The position numbers and the translations under genes were made by a program. A stretch of 64,000 bases of DNA, from NCBI GenBank assembly GCA_018436095.1, contig JAHDMJ010000001.1, positions 1 to 64,000 of the forward strand, in the 5' to 3' direction. A model generated the notes under the pieces. It ran no database searches. It had not been told where the DNA came from and worked only from the letters and a program-made list of their open reading frames with translations. Positions within the stretch are counted from its first letter, which is position 1. Each line of letters begins with the position of its first letter. Of this stretch, positions 1 to 7,611 are shown one piece after another. This DNA comes from Clostridia bacterium. GTDB taxonomy: Bacteria; Bacillota; Peptococcia; DRI-13; UBA5745.

Positions 1-189
1 GATCGTGATCCCACGGGCCTTCTCTTCCGGAGCTTTGTCGATCTGGTCGTATGCGATCTTCTGGGACAAGCCTTTTTCTGCCAGCACCATGGTGATGGCC
101 GCCGTCAGTGTGGTTTTACCGTGGTCAACGTGACCGATGGTACCAATGTTTACGTGGGGTTTGCTTCTTTCAAATTTTGCCTTTGCCAT
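1..189 (-). CDS. tuf: Elongation factor Tu, N-terminal fragment (runs off window)
   Basis: The first 63 codons of translation elongation factor Tu, the GTPase that carries aminoacyl-tRNA to the ribosome. The N-terminus [20 protein letters not shown] is followed by the P-loop GHVDHGKT and by the start of the switch I stretch (KARGIT), all typical of EF-Tu. The ATG at 189 is preceded by a good ribosome binding site (AAGGAGG at 202-208 on the minus strand). The remainder of the gene lies to the left of the window. Confidence 0.97.
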   Translation of the reverse strand, partial: MAKAKFERSKPHVNIGTIGHVDHGKTTLTAAITMVLAEKGLSQKIAYDQIDKAPEEKARGITI

Positions 190-320
190 GGATTCGTTCC
201 TCCTTAATAATTCACGGTCAAACGACCTTTGAGCTTAACCGGCAGCGGAATTATGCTGTAATTCATCTTAGACTATAATAGGTGGTTAAGCCCCGTCTGT
301 CAAGGATTTACGGATATTTT

Positions 321-923
321 TTAGGCCTTTTCCCCCAGAAACAGCGACACCAATTTTTGGCCGCTCAAATACAGGATTAAACCGCTGATCAACCCTTCTC
401 CAAGCATATAGGAGCCATTATATAGGAGAGAGTAGAGCCATAAAGGCTGTCCCTCCGGAGCATAGGCGGCCCAAATAATGATGCCTGAGAGAAAATGGCA
501 GACAAAACGCGTAGCAATACATAAGACAGCAGCAATCATCAGCCGCAGCCGGGGAGCCAAGCCTTTGTTTAACCCCCGGTAAATAGGGCCTGCCAGGCCC
601 AAGACGCCGAAAGCCACCACATAATCCAGCAATATCATTAATATATAAAAACCCAGGGTAGCCACCGGCGGCGCATAAAAGCCGGTCATCATTTGAATAA
701 GGGAATAAGCCAGGGCCGCCAACAGGGACCAGCCAAAAGAGTATTTGAAGGAAATCAGCATAATGGGTACCATGCTGCCGATAGTCACCGAGCCCCCATT
801 GGGCAGCTTAAATACGGCGTAAAGAGCCAATACGGTGGCTAAAGCCACCAGCAAGGCGCTTTCCGTCAGCATCCTCGTAGCCGAGCTTTGGGGCGATTGT
901 TTTTCTGTTAACATAAAGATCAT
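321..923 (-). CDS. thiT: Thiamine transporter, ECF S component (ThiT)
   Basis: Integral membrane substrate-binding component of an energy-coupling-factor vitamin transporter, most likely for thiamine. About 200 residues with six hydrophobic segments, the usual size and shape of ThiT; a Leu/Ala-rich first helix is followed by a loop containing KLPNGGSVTIGSMVPI, which resembles the ThiT family. The start at 923 has GGAG seven bases upstream; an alternative ATG at 914 is also possible. The frame stays open to 1088, but that part overlaps a terminator and riboswitch and is not coding. The TPP riboswitch directly upstream supports thiamine as the ligand. No ECF ATPase or T component is encoded nearby, so it probably shares a general ECF module. 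Confidence 0.9.
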   Translation of the reverse strand: MIFMLTEKQSPQSSATRMLTESALLVALATVLALYAVFKLPNGGSVTIGSMVPIMLISFKYSFGWSLLAALAYSLIQMMTGFYAPPVATLGFYILMILLDYVVAFGVLGLAGPIYRGLNKGLAPRLRLMIAAVLCIATRFVCHFLSGIIIWAAYAPEGQPLWLYSLLYNGSYMLGEGLISGLILYLSGQKLVSLFLGEKA

Positions 924-983
924 CCTTTCTCTCCACAAATATGGTTGCCGCTTGCCTGTTTTGGAACCTTGCCTTTGTGGACG

Positions 984-1014
984 AAAAAAACCCTGGGCTT
1001 TGGCTTGCCCGGGG
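984..1014 (-). terminator. Riboswitch expression-platform terminator before thiT
   Basis: On the minus strand a GC-rich hairpin (CCCCGGGC / GCCCAGGG, one mismatch) is followed by seven T residues. It lies between the TPP aptamer and the thiT start, so premature termination when TPP is bound is the expected control mode. Confidence 0.8.
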
Positions 1015-1028
1015 TGAAAAAACTTCGT

Positions 1029-1116
1029 CTTTCCTACGCTGGCATTATCCAGATCAGGTTTAAGGGTAAGTGCGCCTTCGTCGCACATTCTCAGCCGGAC
1101 GGTTCCAGCTCCCCCT
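1029..1116 (-). promoter_or_regulatory. TPP riboswitch (THI element)
   Basis: Read on the minus strand, the conserved blocks occur in order: GGGGAGCTGG, GGCTGAGA, a variable hairpin, ACCTGATCTGGATAATGCC and AGCGTAGGAA. These are the canonical TPP aptamer signatures. A terminator hairpin and thiT follow, so the switch controls thiamine uptake. Confidence 0.95.
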
Positions 1117-1251
1117 ATGCAATTGTATAGTCATTATAGATCAACCAACTATTGAAGTCAATAGAGCACAAGGCAATATTAGCTATGCCCACTCTCCGCC
1201 GGCTAAATTTTGATAGAAGTCTCCTAAAGGATATTCAGCCGGCTTAACTAC

Positions 1252-1731
1252 TTATATCTTGATGGTACGGCGGTGCTTTCTCAAGGTTTTCCGTTTTTCA
1301 GCGTCCTCCCATTCCTGCCGTTCCTCCTCCGTCTCCAAAATCAGAGGCGGCACCATTACGGGATGATCATGCTCATCGATGGCCACCATCACAAAATGGG
1401 CTCTGTTTAAAGCCTTGCGGCTATTATCTATGCCTTCAACTTCCACATCCACCCGGATTTCCATGGAGGTTCTGCCCACATGGGTCACCCGGCCTCTGAT
1501 AATCAGTAAATCATCAATATAAGCCGGGGCCAGAAACTGCAGATCATCCACGGAAGCGGTGGTCACCTGGCGTCCGCAATGGCGGCGGGCGGTAACACCG
1601 GCCACAATATCCATCCAAGCCATCAACTGACCGCCGAAAAGCCGCTGGTAGCCGTTAATATGCTGGGATTGTACCAATTGTACCTGCTCCGTTAAAGAAT
1701 CCCTTACTTTTTTTCCTGCCAACTCCGCCAT
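1252..1731 (-). CDS. Acyl-CoA thioesterase, hotdog fold (YciA/BFIT-like)
   Basis: Probable cytosolic acyl-CoA hydrolase. The single hotdog domain of about 160 residues contains the typical N-terminal region with HINGYQRLFGGQLMAWMDIVAG (N/G then the helix), followed by TASVDDLQFLAP and RGRVTHVGRTSMEI, which match acyl-CoA thioesterases that act as hexamers. The Lys/Arg-rich C-terminus (RKTLRKHRRTIKI) is unusual but short. ATG 1731 has AAGGAG about nine bases upstream; a GTG at 1749 is a less likely start. Substrate chain length cannot be read from the sequence. Confidence 0.85.
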   Translation of the reverse strand: MAELAGKKVRDSLTEQVQLVQSQHINGYQRLFGGQLMAWMDIVAGVTARRHCGRQVTTASVDDLQFLAPAYIDDLLIIRGRVTHVGRTSMEIRVDVEVEGIDNSRKALNRAHFVMVAIDEHDHPVMVPPLILETEEERQEWEDAEKRKTLRKHRRTIKI

Positions 1732-1756
1732 GCCGCCGTTCTCCTTCACATTATAT

Positions 1757-1951
1757 CTAAGTATTCTTTTCTTTTTTTCTCTTTCTTACACATTCGGTAA
1801 GTAAAAATTCAATCTGTCCGTTAATGGAGCGGAAATCCTCTTCCGCCCATTGGGCCAAGTCCTGCCAAAGCGACGGGGAAAGCCGTAGCAGGATTTGCTT
1901 TTTCTCTTTATCCTTATTCGCGCCGCCGCCGGCAGTGTATGCCCCGTTCAT
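1757..1951 (-). CDS. Arc/MetJ-type ribbon-helix-helix protein
   Basis: A 64-residue protein with a ribbon-helix-helix signature: KKQILLRLSPSLWQDLAQWA, then RSINGQIEFLLTECVRKRK. The first strand would contact DNA and the second helix would form the dimer. The ATG at 1951 sits one base after the stop codon of the SPFH gene, so the two are translationally coupled. Such small Arc-like proteins often follow SPFH genes in Firmicutes. It may be a repressor of the pair, but no palindromic operator was recognised. Confidence 0.75.
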   Translation of the reverse strand: MNGAYTAGGGANKDKEKKQILLRLSPSLWQDLAQWAEEDFRSINGQIEFLLTECVRKRKKEKNT

Positions 1952-1952
1952 T

Positions 1953-2939
1953 TTAATATATCGATCCGCTGTTGACAATAGGCTGCGCATCCCGGTTGCC
2001 GCAAAGTACCACAAGCAAGTTGCTGACCATAGCGGCTTTGCGCTCGTCATCCAGCGCCACAATCTGTTTGTCGCTCAATTTGTTCAGAGCCATCTCCACC
2101 ATGCCCACGGCTCCTTCCACGATCTTCTGCCGGGCTTCAATAATAGCGGCGGCTTGCTGCCGTTGCAGCATGGCGGCGGCAATTTCCGGAGCATAGGCTA
2201 AATGAGTGATTCTGACTTCCAGTACCTCGATACCGGCTACTTCCACTTTGCTTTGCAGCTCTTCTTTTAACCGGACGGCCACTTCCTGACTGGAGCCCCG
2301 CAAAGATTTTTCATCTCCCTGGTCGGATACATCATAGGGATAGCTGCGAACGATATTTCTCAGGGCGGAGTCGCATTGGATGGACAGGTATTCCTTAAAA
2401 TTATCTACATTAAATACGGCTTTGGCCGTATTTTTGATTTGCCAGATTACATTAACGCCGATTTCCACCGGATTGCCCAGCTCGTCATTAACCTTTTGCT
2501 TTTCGTTTCGCAAGGTCAGGGCTTTCAGCGAGAGCTTCTTGCCTCTGATGGCATCGTCATCAGCCCCGCTGCTATGCTGGCCTATAGATACGGCATTGAC
2601 TTGCATTTTAATCAGGGATTTGGCCGTAGGGTTGATGCCGCTGCAGAAAGGATTGACCCAATAGAAACCTTCTTTGCGCAGAGTACCGTAATATTTGCCA
2701 AACAAGGTCAATACCAAAGCTTCATTGGGATTAATAATTTTTAAGCCGATAAAGCAAATAGGAAAAACCAGAAAACCAAGGATACCGCAGAGGATCGCAG
2801 CGGCAGCGGACATTTGAATGATGCTGAAAACGAAGCCCGCTATAGAGCCTAAGGTCAGCAAGATCAAAATCAGCAAGGCGGCAATGCCGTTGACCCCAGT
2901 GATAATTTTTTCTTCTTCTATACGATTTTTATTTTCCAT
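1953..2939 (-). CDS. SPFH/band-7 domain membrane protein
   Basis: Membrane-anchored scaffold protein of the stomatin/prohibitin/flotillin superfamily (328 residues). Two adjacent hydrophobic segments cover roughly residues 15-45 and 48-68, followed by the SPFH entry motif [31 protein letters not shown]. The band-7 core ([30 protein letters not shown]) is well conserved and leads into a coiled-coil helix. Such proteins organise membrane microdomains or protease complexes. The gene is coupled to the ribbon-helix-helix gene downstream. No NfeD partner is present. Confidence 0.88.
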   Translation of the reverse strand: MENKNRIEEEKIITGVNGIAALLILILLTLGSIAGFVFSIIQMSAAAAILCGILGFLVFPICFIGLKIINPNEALVLTLFGKYYGTLRKEGFYWVNPFCSGINPTAKSLIKMQVNAVSIGQHSSGADDDAIRGKKLSLKALTLRNEKQKVNDELGNPVEIGVNVIWQIKNTAKAVFNVDNFKEYLSIQCDSALRNIVRSYPYDVSDQGDEKSLRGSSQEVAVRLKEELQSKVEVAGIEVLEVRITHLAYAPEIAAAMLQRQQAAAIIEARQKIVEGAVGMVEMALNKLSDKQIVALDDERKAAMVSNLLVVLCGNRDAQPIVNSGSIY

Positions 2940-3150
2940 AAATACTCCCCCTTCTTATTCCCAGTCTGGCCGGGCTGACGGCATCCTACCGCCCCAACGG
3001 CCCATTCCTGCCGCCTGATCTGCGCTACTGCCGTCCCATCCCGTTTCAACTAAGATTGTAGATGATATTATTTTGATATCACTTTAATAATAAAATGAAA
3101 TAGCCCTGCCGTCAAGATGCAAATTTGCCCTTTCCGGTCCTCTCCATCAA

Positions 3151-3178
3151 AAAAGGATAATGCCCTTCGGCATTATCC
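3151..3178 (-). terminator. Rho-independent terminator of the DUF2157 pair
   Basis: Perfect 9-bp stem GGATAATGC / GCATTATCC with a UUCG-like loop, followed on the minus strand by six T residues. It overlaps the stop codon of the 3173-3652 gene. Confidence 0.88.
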
Positions 3179-3652
3179 CTGAGTGATGTACTCCTCTATC
3201 GGAATATCATTGATGTAAAGCCCCTGAATCACGTAATCGCCATTTTTCACCTTCACCAGCAGATAGAATCTGTCCTGATCGGAAGCCGGATTCAACTGTA
3301 TTCGCTCTGCCTCGGGAGCCATTTTTTCATTCATATAATAGCGGTCCAACTGCAGGTCTTTGGCGAATTGCCCCTGAGCCGGTCTTTGCTCCTGCCAGCC
3401 GGTGATAATGGCGTATCCTTCAGCATCCTTGTCCAGCAAAGCATATTGGCCATCGGAGCTGCTGACAGCAAGTACCGGCCGCAAAGCAACGTAACGTCCC
3501 CGGAAGGGGTCGTAAGGGTCGTAAGGCGCCACCACAAACTTATAACTTTCTCCTGTATACAGGGTATTGTAATGGCGATAAATGAAATAGCCGGGAAAGG
3601 CCAGTTGCAAAATAAAATAGCCGAGCAAAAGATAAAAGGTGAATTTTTTCAT
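3173..3652 (-). CDS. GDYXXLXY-type membrane-anchored protein
   Basis: A 159-residue protein with one N-terminal transmembrane helix (about residues 4-24) and an extracytoplasmic domain carrying the family motif as RGRYVALRP at about residue 54, after the PYDPYDPFRG element. GDYXXLXY proteins are nearly always encoded beside DUF2157/DUF4401 membrane proteins, as here, where the start overlaps the end of the upstream gene by four bases. Function is unknown for the family. Confidence 0.8.
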   Translation of the reverse strand: MKKFTFYLLLGYFILQLAFPGYFIYRHYNTLYTGESYKFVVAPYDPYDPFRGRYVALRPVLAVSSSDGQYALLDKDAEGYAIITGWQEQRPAQGQFAKDLQLDRYYMNEKMAPEAERIQLNPASDQDRFYLLVKVKNGDYVIQGLYINDIPIEEYITQG

Positions 3653-4896
3653 TTGGCCGGCCCTCTTTTCTTGCGGGAAATATACAGATTGATTCCTAAA
3701 AAGGCGGTGCCCAGGAGAATGAATACTATACCCCTGGCCAGCAAGCTGATAGCGGAGTCAAAAAAGCGTATGGCAATAAGGGAAACGATGAGGGCCATGC
3801 CATAATTTAGATGGCTTAGCTTGAGGGTTTTGCTACCCCTGACAATAAACAGCACACCCAAAACCGCCATGATAGCATTGGCTGCCGCTCCGGCATTTTG
3901 GGCAAATAGGATTAGAACTAGCGCCGCTCCAAAAATAAAGTCTGCGGACGAAAGCCCGGCAAATCTTTTATACCGTAACGCAGCATAGGCTGCCGTAATA
4001 ATAGCCGCCAAGACAAAAGCCCTGCCGCCGCCGGCGCTCCCGTAAGAAAAATCGAAGGCGGCAATCAGAGAAGCTGCCGTGATGACTAAAAAACCCAGAA
4101 GCTTGGCGGCAGTGAAAAAATATTCCTTACTTACCTTGCGGAATAAAACATCCAGCAGCAGCAGCAGCATAAGACCGCAGATCAAAGCAATTTCCAAGGC
4201 TTCCAGATTCATGGCACTGTCGGTTATCTGAATCATAGTCCTTGCTATTAAAAGGGAAAGCAAAAACAGCAGGTAATTTTGCAGACCCTTGGATGAAGAG
4301 CCTTTCGAGGAGCTGCTCTCTGGGGAGGCCGTAATTTCCCAATAGAAAAAGGGCAGCGTCAGCAGGGCCAAAATCAGGGGAGTCCATTGGATCCAGGACC
4401 AGCCGGTAAACAGTACGCCGGCAATGTAAATTGCCATGGCAGCTTTTGCCCGAAACAAATAAATGCCGGGGAGAGCAAACAAGATACAAACCAGTATATA
4501 GGATTGCAGATCGCTTGGCCTGTGAAAGACTTGGCCGATGAGGGCCACTGCCGCAAAGAATGCCAAAGTTAGAAAAATTGTGCCGCCTTCCCGGAAGGAA
4601 GGGGATGCCGGCCTCTTTAAATATACATATAGGCACAAGCCCTGGGCCGCCAGCAAAGGCAGCAAAGAAATCACCAGCTTCAAGGCCACCGGCAGCTTCC
4701 ACCAATTGGTGGCAAATATTAAGATGACGCCGCCGCCGATCAACAAAGAGCCGATGATAGCAAAAAACAGCAACAAGGGACTGCTTGCTTTGCCGGCGGG
4801 ATAACGCAATTGAATCTGCTGCTGCTGCTCCGGCGTGATGATGCCGTCCTCAACCCAGCCTGCCGATTCTTTGCTTAGCCATTCTATGTTGTTCAA
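3649..4896 (-). CDS. DUF2157 multi-pass membrane protein
   Basis: A 415-residue membrane protein. The soluble N-terminus (residues 1-45: LSKESAGWVEDGIITPEQQQ) is the DUF2157 entry, followed by about twelve hydrophobic segments up to the basic tail RKKRGPAK. It overlaps the GDYXXLXY gene by four bases, giving a two-gene operon closed by the terminator at 3151. The biochemical role of this pair is unknown. Confidence 0.8.
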   Translation of the reverse strand: MNNIEWLSKESAGWVEDGIITPEQQQQIQLRYPAGKASSPLLLFFAIIGSLLIGGGVILIFATNWWKLPVALKLVISLLPLLAAQGLCLYVYLKRPASPSFREGGTIFLTLAFFAAVALIGQVFHRPSDLQSYILVCILFALPGIYLFRAKAAMAIYIAGVLFTGWSWIQWTPLILALLTLPFFYWEITASPESSSSKGSSSKGLQNYLLFLLSLLIARTMIQITDSAMNLEALEIALICGLMLLLLLDVLFRKVSKEYFFTAAKLLGFLVITAASLIAAFDFSYGSAGGGRAFVLAAIITAAYAALRYKRFAGLSSADFIFGAALVLILFAQNAGAAANAIMAVLGVLFIVRGSKTLKLSHLNYGMALIVSLIAIRFFDSAISLLARGIVFILLGTAFLGINLYISRKKRGPAK

Positions 4897-5055
4897 CTTG
4901 CTAATTTCCCCCCAATTAAACTAGAATTTTTACTTATTTGCTTTTTCCCTGAATATAAACCATTAATGATTATGATTATACCATAACACTGGGAGATCAA
5001 AGCAACAACATCCTCATTTTTTTATAAGGTAATCGATAGAAAGCAAGGGCCGGGC

Positions 5056-5096
5056 CAAAAGCCAGCCGCACCGGCGTAAAGACACCGGTGCGGCTC
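5056..5096 (-). terminator. Terminator at the end of the catabolic operon
   Basis: Eleven-base perfect stem AGCCGCACCGG / CCGGTGCGGCT with loop CGTAAAGACA; on the minus strand it is followed by GGCTTTTGG, a short T tract. Placed 30 bases after the stop of the last operon gene. Confidence 0.7.
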
Positions 5097-5126
5097 TTAT
5101 AGGCGACCTCAAAGGTCAGGAGCTTT

Positions 5127-6233
5127 TTACTTCATAATGACCTCACGGTTATATTCCGTTAGGTACCTAGGTCCCTGGATTGTCATCAAAATGGTATCGG
5201 TAATTCGAGGGCCGCCCAGACCTGGCTTATAAATGGTGGGCAGCAACAGGTCCACCACCATGTTTTCTTCCAAAACAACCGGGCTGTCTTTGGAGATAAT
5301 AGGGTAAAACTCTGACTGCCGGATTCCCACCCCATAGCCGATATGCTCCATCAGCCACTGCTTTTCGTAGCCTTCCTGCCGGATCACCTCTGCAGCCGCA
5401 TCATACACCTCTGCGCAGGTGACGCCGGGCATAAGGGCAGCCACTGCTGCATTCTGCACTTTTTTGAGCACTTGGTAAATGCGTACACACTCTTCCGGCG
5501 GGTTTCCTAAAAAGACGGTACGGCACATTTTGGCCACATAGCCCTCCACCGTGGCGCCCAGATGGATCACCACCGGTGCGTTATCCTCCAGCAACGTCTT
5601 GCCCGCATAGGGATGAATATTCATCTGACGGCTGTGGGCCAGCACCTGTATCCGGAAGGAGGAGCCTTGGCTCCCCGCCTTACCCATGGCATACTCGGCC
5701 TCAGCCAGCACCTCATATTCGGGAATGCCCGCCTTTACAGTGGCCACCGCTGCATCCATGCCGGCGGCCAGCGCTTTGGATGCCTGCCGGATGCGATCGA
5801 TCTCCTCCTGGACCTTGACACTCCTGAGCTGGTAGCAGGGAATGGCGATATCCCCCACTACCATGCCGGGAACCGCCCCTCTGAGGCATTGGTAATCCTT
5901 TAAGCTGATAAAGTAGCGGGTAAAGCCTACACGGGGAGCTGTCAGACCCAGCCCTGCCAGCCATTTGGCGGCCATGGTACTCTGGGTCTCAGCCGGGAAG
6001 GGATAGCCGGTAACTTTCAGACCCGTGGATTGCCGCATATAGGCAGCCTCCACCCAAAGGCAGAAGATCTCCGCTTCCCCTTGGGCAGGGACGCAAAGCA
6101 CCCCGCCCTCCAGGTCGGCTGCGCCCGCAAAGTAAATCAGGTTTTCCCTGTCATAGATCAGGGCGGCGTCCAGCTTTAGTTGGGTCAATTTTTGCTGCAG
6201 AGCCGCAATGCGGCCGGGGATATACTTTTTCAT
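5127..6233 (-). CDS. M24-fold (creatinase/aminopeptidase-like) protein lacking metal ligands
   Basis: A 368-residue protein with the two-domain creatinase/prolidase architecture: N-terminal creatinase-N domain (about 1-135) and C-terminal pita-bread domain (about 140-365). It looks like a Xaa-Pro peptidase, but the five metal ligands are mostly lost: the two Asp are His224 (VVIHLGATVEGY) and Lys235 (YVAKMCRT), and the two Glu are Leu331 (MVVDLLLPT) and Thr345 (GPRITDT). His297 and Glu308 of the catalytic loop remain. The metal-free relative creatinase is the best-known precedent. As the last gene of an aromatic/oxopentenoate operon it is more likely a C-N or C-C hydrolase or lyase than a peptidase. 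The start at ATG 6233 is preceded by AAAGGA; a TTG at 6254 is possible. Confidence 0.8.
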   Translation of the reverse strand: MKKYIPGRIAALQQKLTQLKLDAALIYDRENLIYFAGAADLEGGVLCVPAQGEAEIFCLWVEAAYMRQSTGLKVTGYPFPAETQSTMAAKWLAGLGLTAPRVGFTRYFISLKDYQCLRGAVPGMVVGDIAIPCYQLRSVKVQEEIDRIRQASKALAAGMDAAVATVKAGIPEYEVLAEAEYAMGKAGSQGSSFRIQVLAHSRQMNIHPYAGKTLLEDNAPVVIHLGATVEGYVAKMCRTVFLGNPPEECVRIYQVLKKVQNAAVAALMPGVTCAEVYDAAAEVIRQEGYEKQWLMEHIGYGVGIRQSEFYPIISKDSPVVLEENMVVDLLLPTIYKPGLGGPRITDTILMTIQGPRYLTEYNREVIMK

Positions 6234-6270
6234 ATGGCAACCGTCCTTTCCCAATCACACTAGAAGCAGG

Positions 6271-7548
6271 CTATAGGCAAGCCTTATAGGCTGAGTTGGC
6301 GTCCGCCTTAAAATCCTGGCTGTCGCAGATGGCCGAAACTGCCACCCCTACCACCAAAGCCCAGAAGGCCGCACCGATGCCCAGGAAAGAAAGGTTGGCA
6401 GCGCCGACAATCATGGCAAAGAAAGCACCGGCCTTGTATTTGAGAGTGCCAAATCCCTCACTGAAGGCCTGAACCAACACGTTGATCATGGCAAGACCCG
6501 CCAGAACATTAACCAGAGGGCCGGGAATGAAGGTGACAAACGCAATGGCAAAAGAACCTACCAGGCCAAATGAGGCAAATGTGATGCCGTTCCAGACGGA
6601 AGCGGCGTATCTGCCTTCCTTAGGACCTGCGGCGGCAGAGGAGCAAATAGCGGTCATAGGACCGGCAATGTTGGCATTGTGAGCACCCACCAGACCTGAG
6701 ACGATACCGCCGATGCCGGAGGCCACCGTCATGCTGTTGGCGGGAACATCATAGCCCTGCACCTTGAGAACGCCCATGGCCTGGGCGTTTTCCGCCCCCA
6801 CCACCAAAGCGGCCAAAGGCACCGAGCAGGAGAGGATCAACTCCGGATTAAAGCGAGGAATGACCAAGCGGGGGGCAATATAGGTAACGGCGCCGGCCTC
6901 ACCGGTGAAAGCGCCGGTGGCCAGGGCTGCGATCACCCCCACCAGCAAGGCGGCCAGCACACCGGGAAACCCTTTGATAAGGCGGGGGACTCCCAGAAAA
7001 GCCAACACGGCCAGGCTGCAGATCAAGGGCAGGGTATTGACACCGTTAATGATATTAGTGCCAAACCTCAGCATACAGCCTGCGATCATTCCCATGACGA
7101 TGGGTAAGGGAAGCCAGCGCATCACCTTGCCGATCAGCCCTGTGGCACCGAGGATCAGCACGATGATACCTGCCAGCACAAAGGCGCCGGCCGCCTCGTT
7201 AAAGCTGTAGCCAGCCAGGGCGGTGCCCATCAGGGTAGCGCCGGGGATGGAATAGGCTCCGGAAATAGGCGTCTTGTAATACAGCGACAATATGACCCCC
7301 AGCAGGCCGCCGAAAACATAGATGCCGAAAATCCAGGATACGGTCTCCGCAGTGGAAAACCCTGCAGCCTGGGCAGCGGCAATGGTGACCAAGCAGGGGC
7401 CGGTGCACCCAAAAATAGTGGAAATGATAGCAGAGGATAGGGTGGCTCCATTGGTGTACTTTAAAAGATCCTTCAGGCCAGAGGCAAAACCGGGTCCCTT
7501 TTCAAACAGTCCCGATCCGGGCTGTTTCATAGTCGTTTCGTTTGCCAT
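6271..7548 (-). CDS. benE: BenE-family benzoate/H+ symporter-like permease
   Basis: A 425-residue inner-membrane transporter with about twelve transmembrane segments. Hallmarks of the BenE family are visible: the YSIPGATLMGTAL segment (about residues 97-109), AENAQAMGVLKVQGYDVP (about 250-267) and GIGGIVSGLVGAHNANIAGP. BenE proteins import benzoate-like aromatic acids with protons. It lies between the unknown 496-residue gene and the M24-like gene, all on the minus strand, so it presumably imports the substrate of this operon. The actual substrate is not shown by sequence. ATG 7548 follows GAAGGAGAAGAG. Confidence 0.87.
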   Translation of the reverse strand: MANETTMKQPGSGLFEKGPGFASGLKDLLKYTNGATLSSAIISTIFGCTGPCLVTIAAAQAAGFSTAETVSWIFGIYVFGGLLGVILSLYYKTPISGAYSIPGATLMGTALAGYSFNEAAGAFVLAGIIVLILGATGLIGKVMRWLPLPIVMGMIAGCMLRFGTNIINGVNTLPLICSLAVLAFLGVPRLIKGFPGVLAALLVGVIAALATGAFTGEAGAVTYIAPRLVIPRFNPELILSCSVPLAALVVGAENAQAMGVLKVQGYDVPANSMTVASGIGGIVSGLVGAHNANIAGPMTAICSSAAAGPKEGRYAASVWNGITFASFGLVGSFAIAFVTFIPGPLVNVLAGLAMINVLVQAFSEGFGTLKYKAGAFFAMIVGAANLSFLGIGAAFWALVVGVAVSAICDSQDFKADANSAYKACL

Positions 7549-7611
7549 TGTAACTCTTCTCCTTCTTCACATACTTCACTAAAATAGAGAGGATCGCGCC
7601 GCATCTTTGCT

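Noticed and set aside
2940-3060. Sigma-W type promoter for the SPFH gene
   Set aside because: A TGAAAC-like -35 is visible on the minus strand, but no matching CGTA-type -10 box at the proper distance.
3331-3537. 68-codon minus-strand frame within the GDYXXLXY gene
   Set aside because: Out-of-frame overlap with a recognised family protein; no independent evidence.
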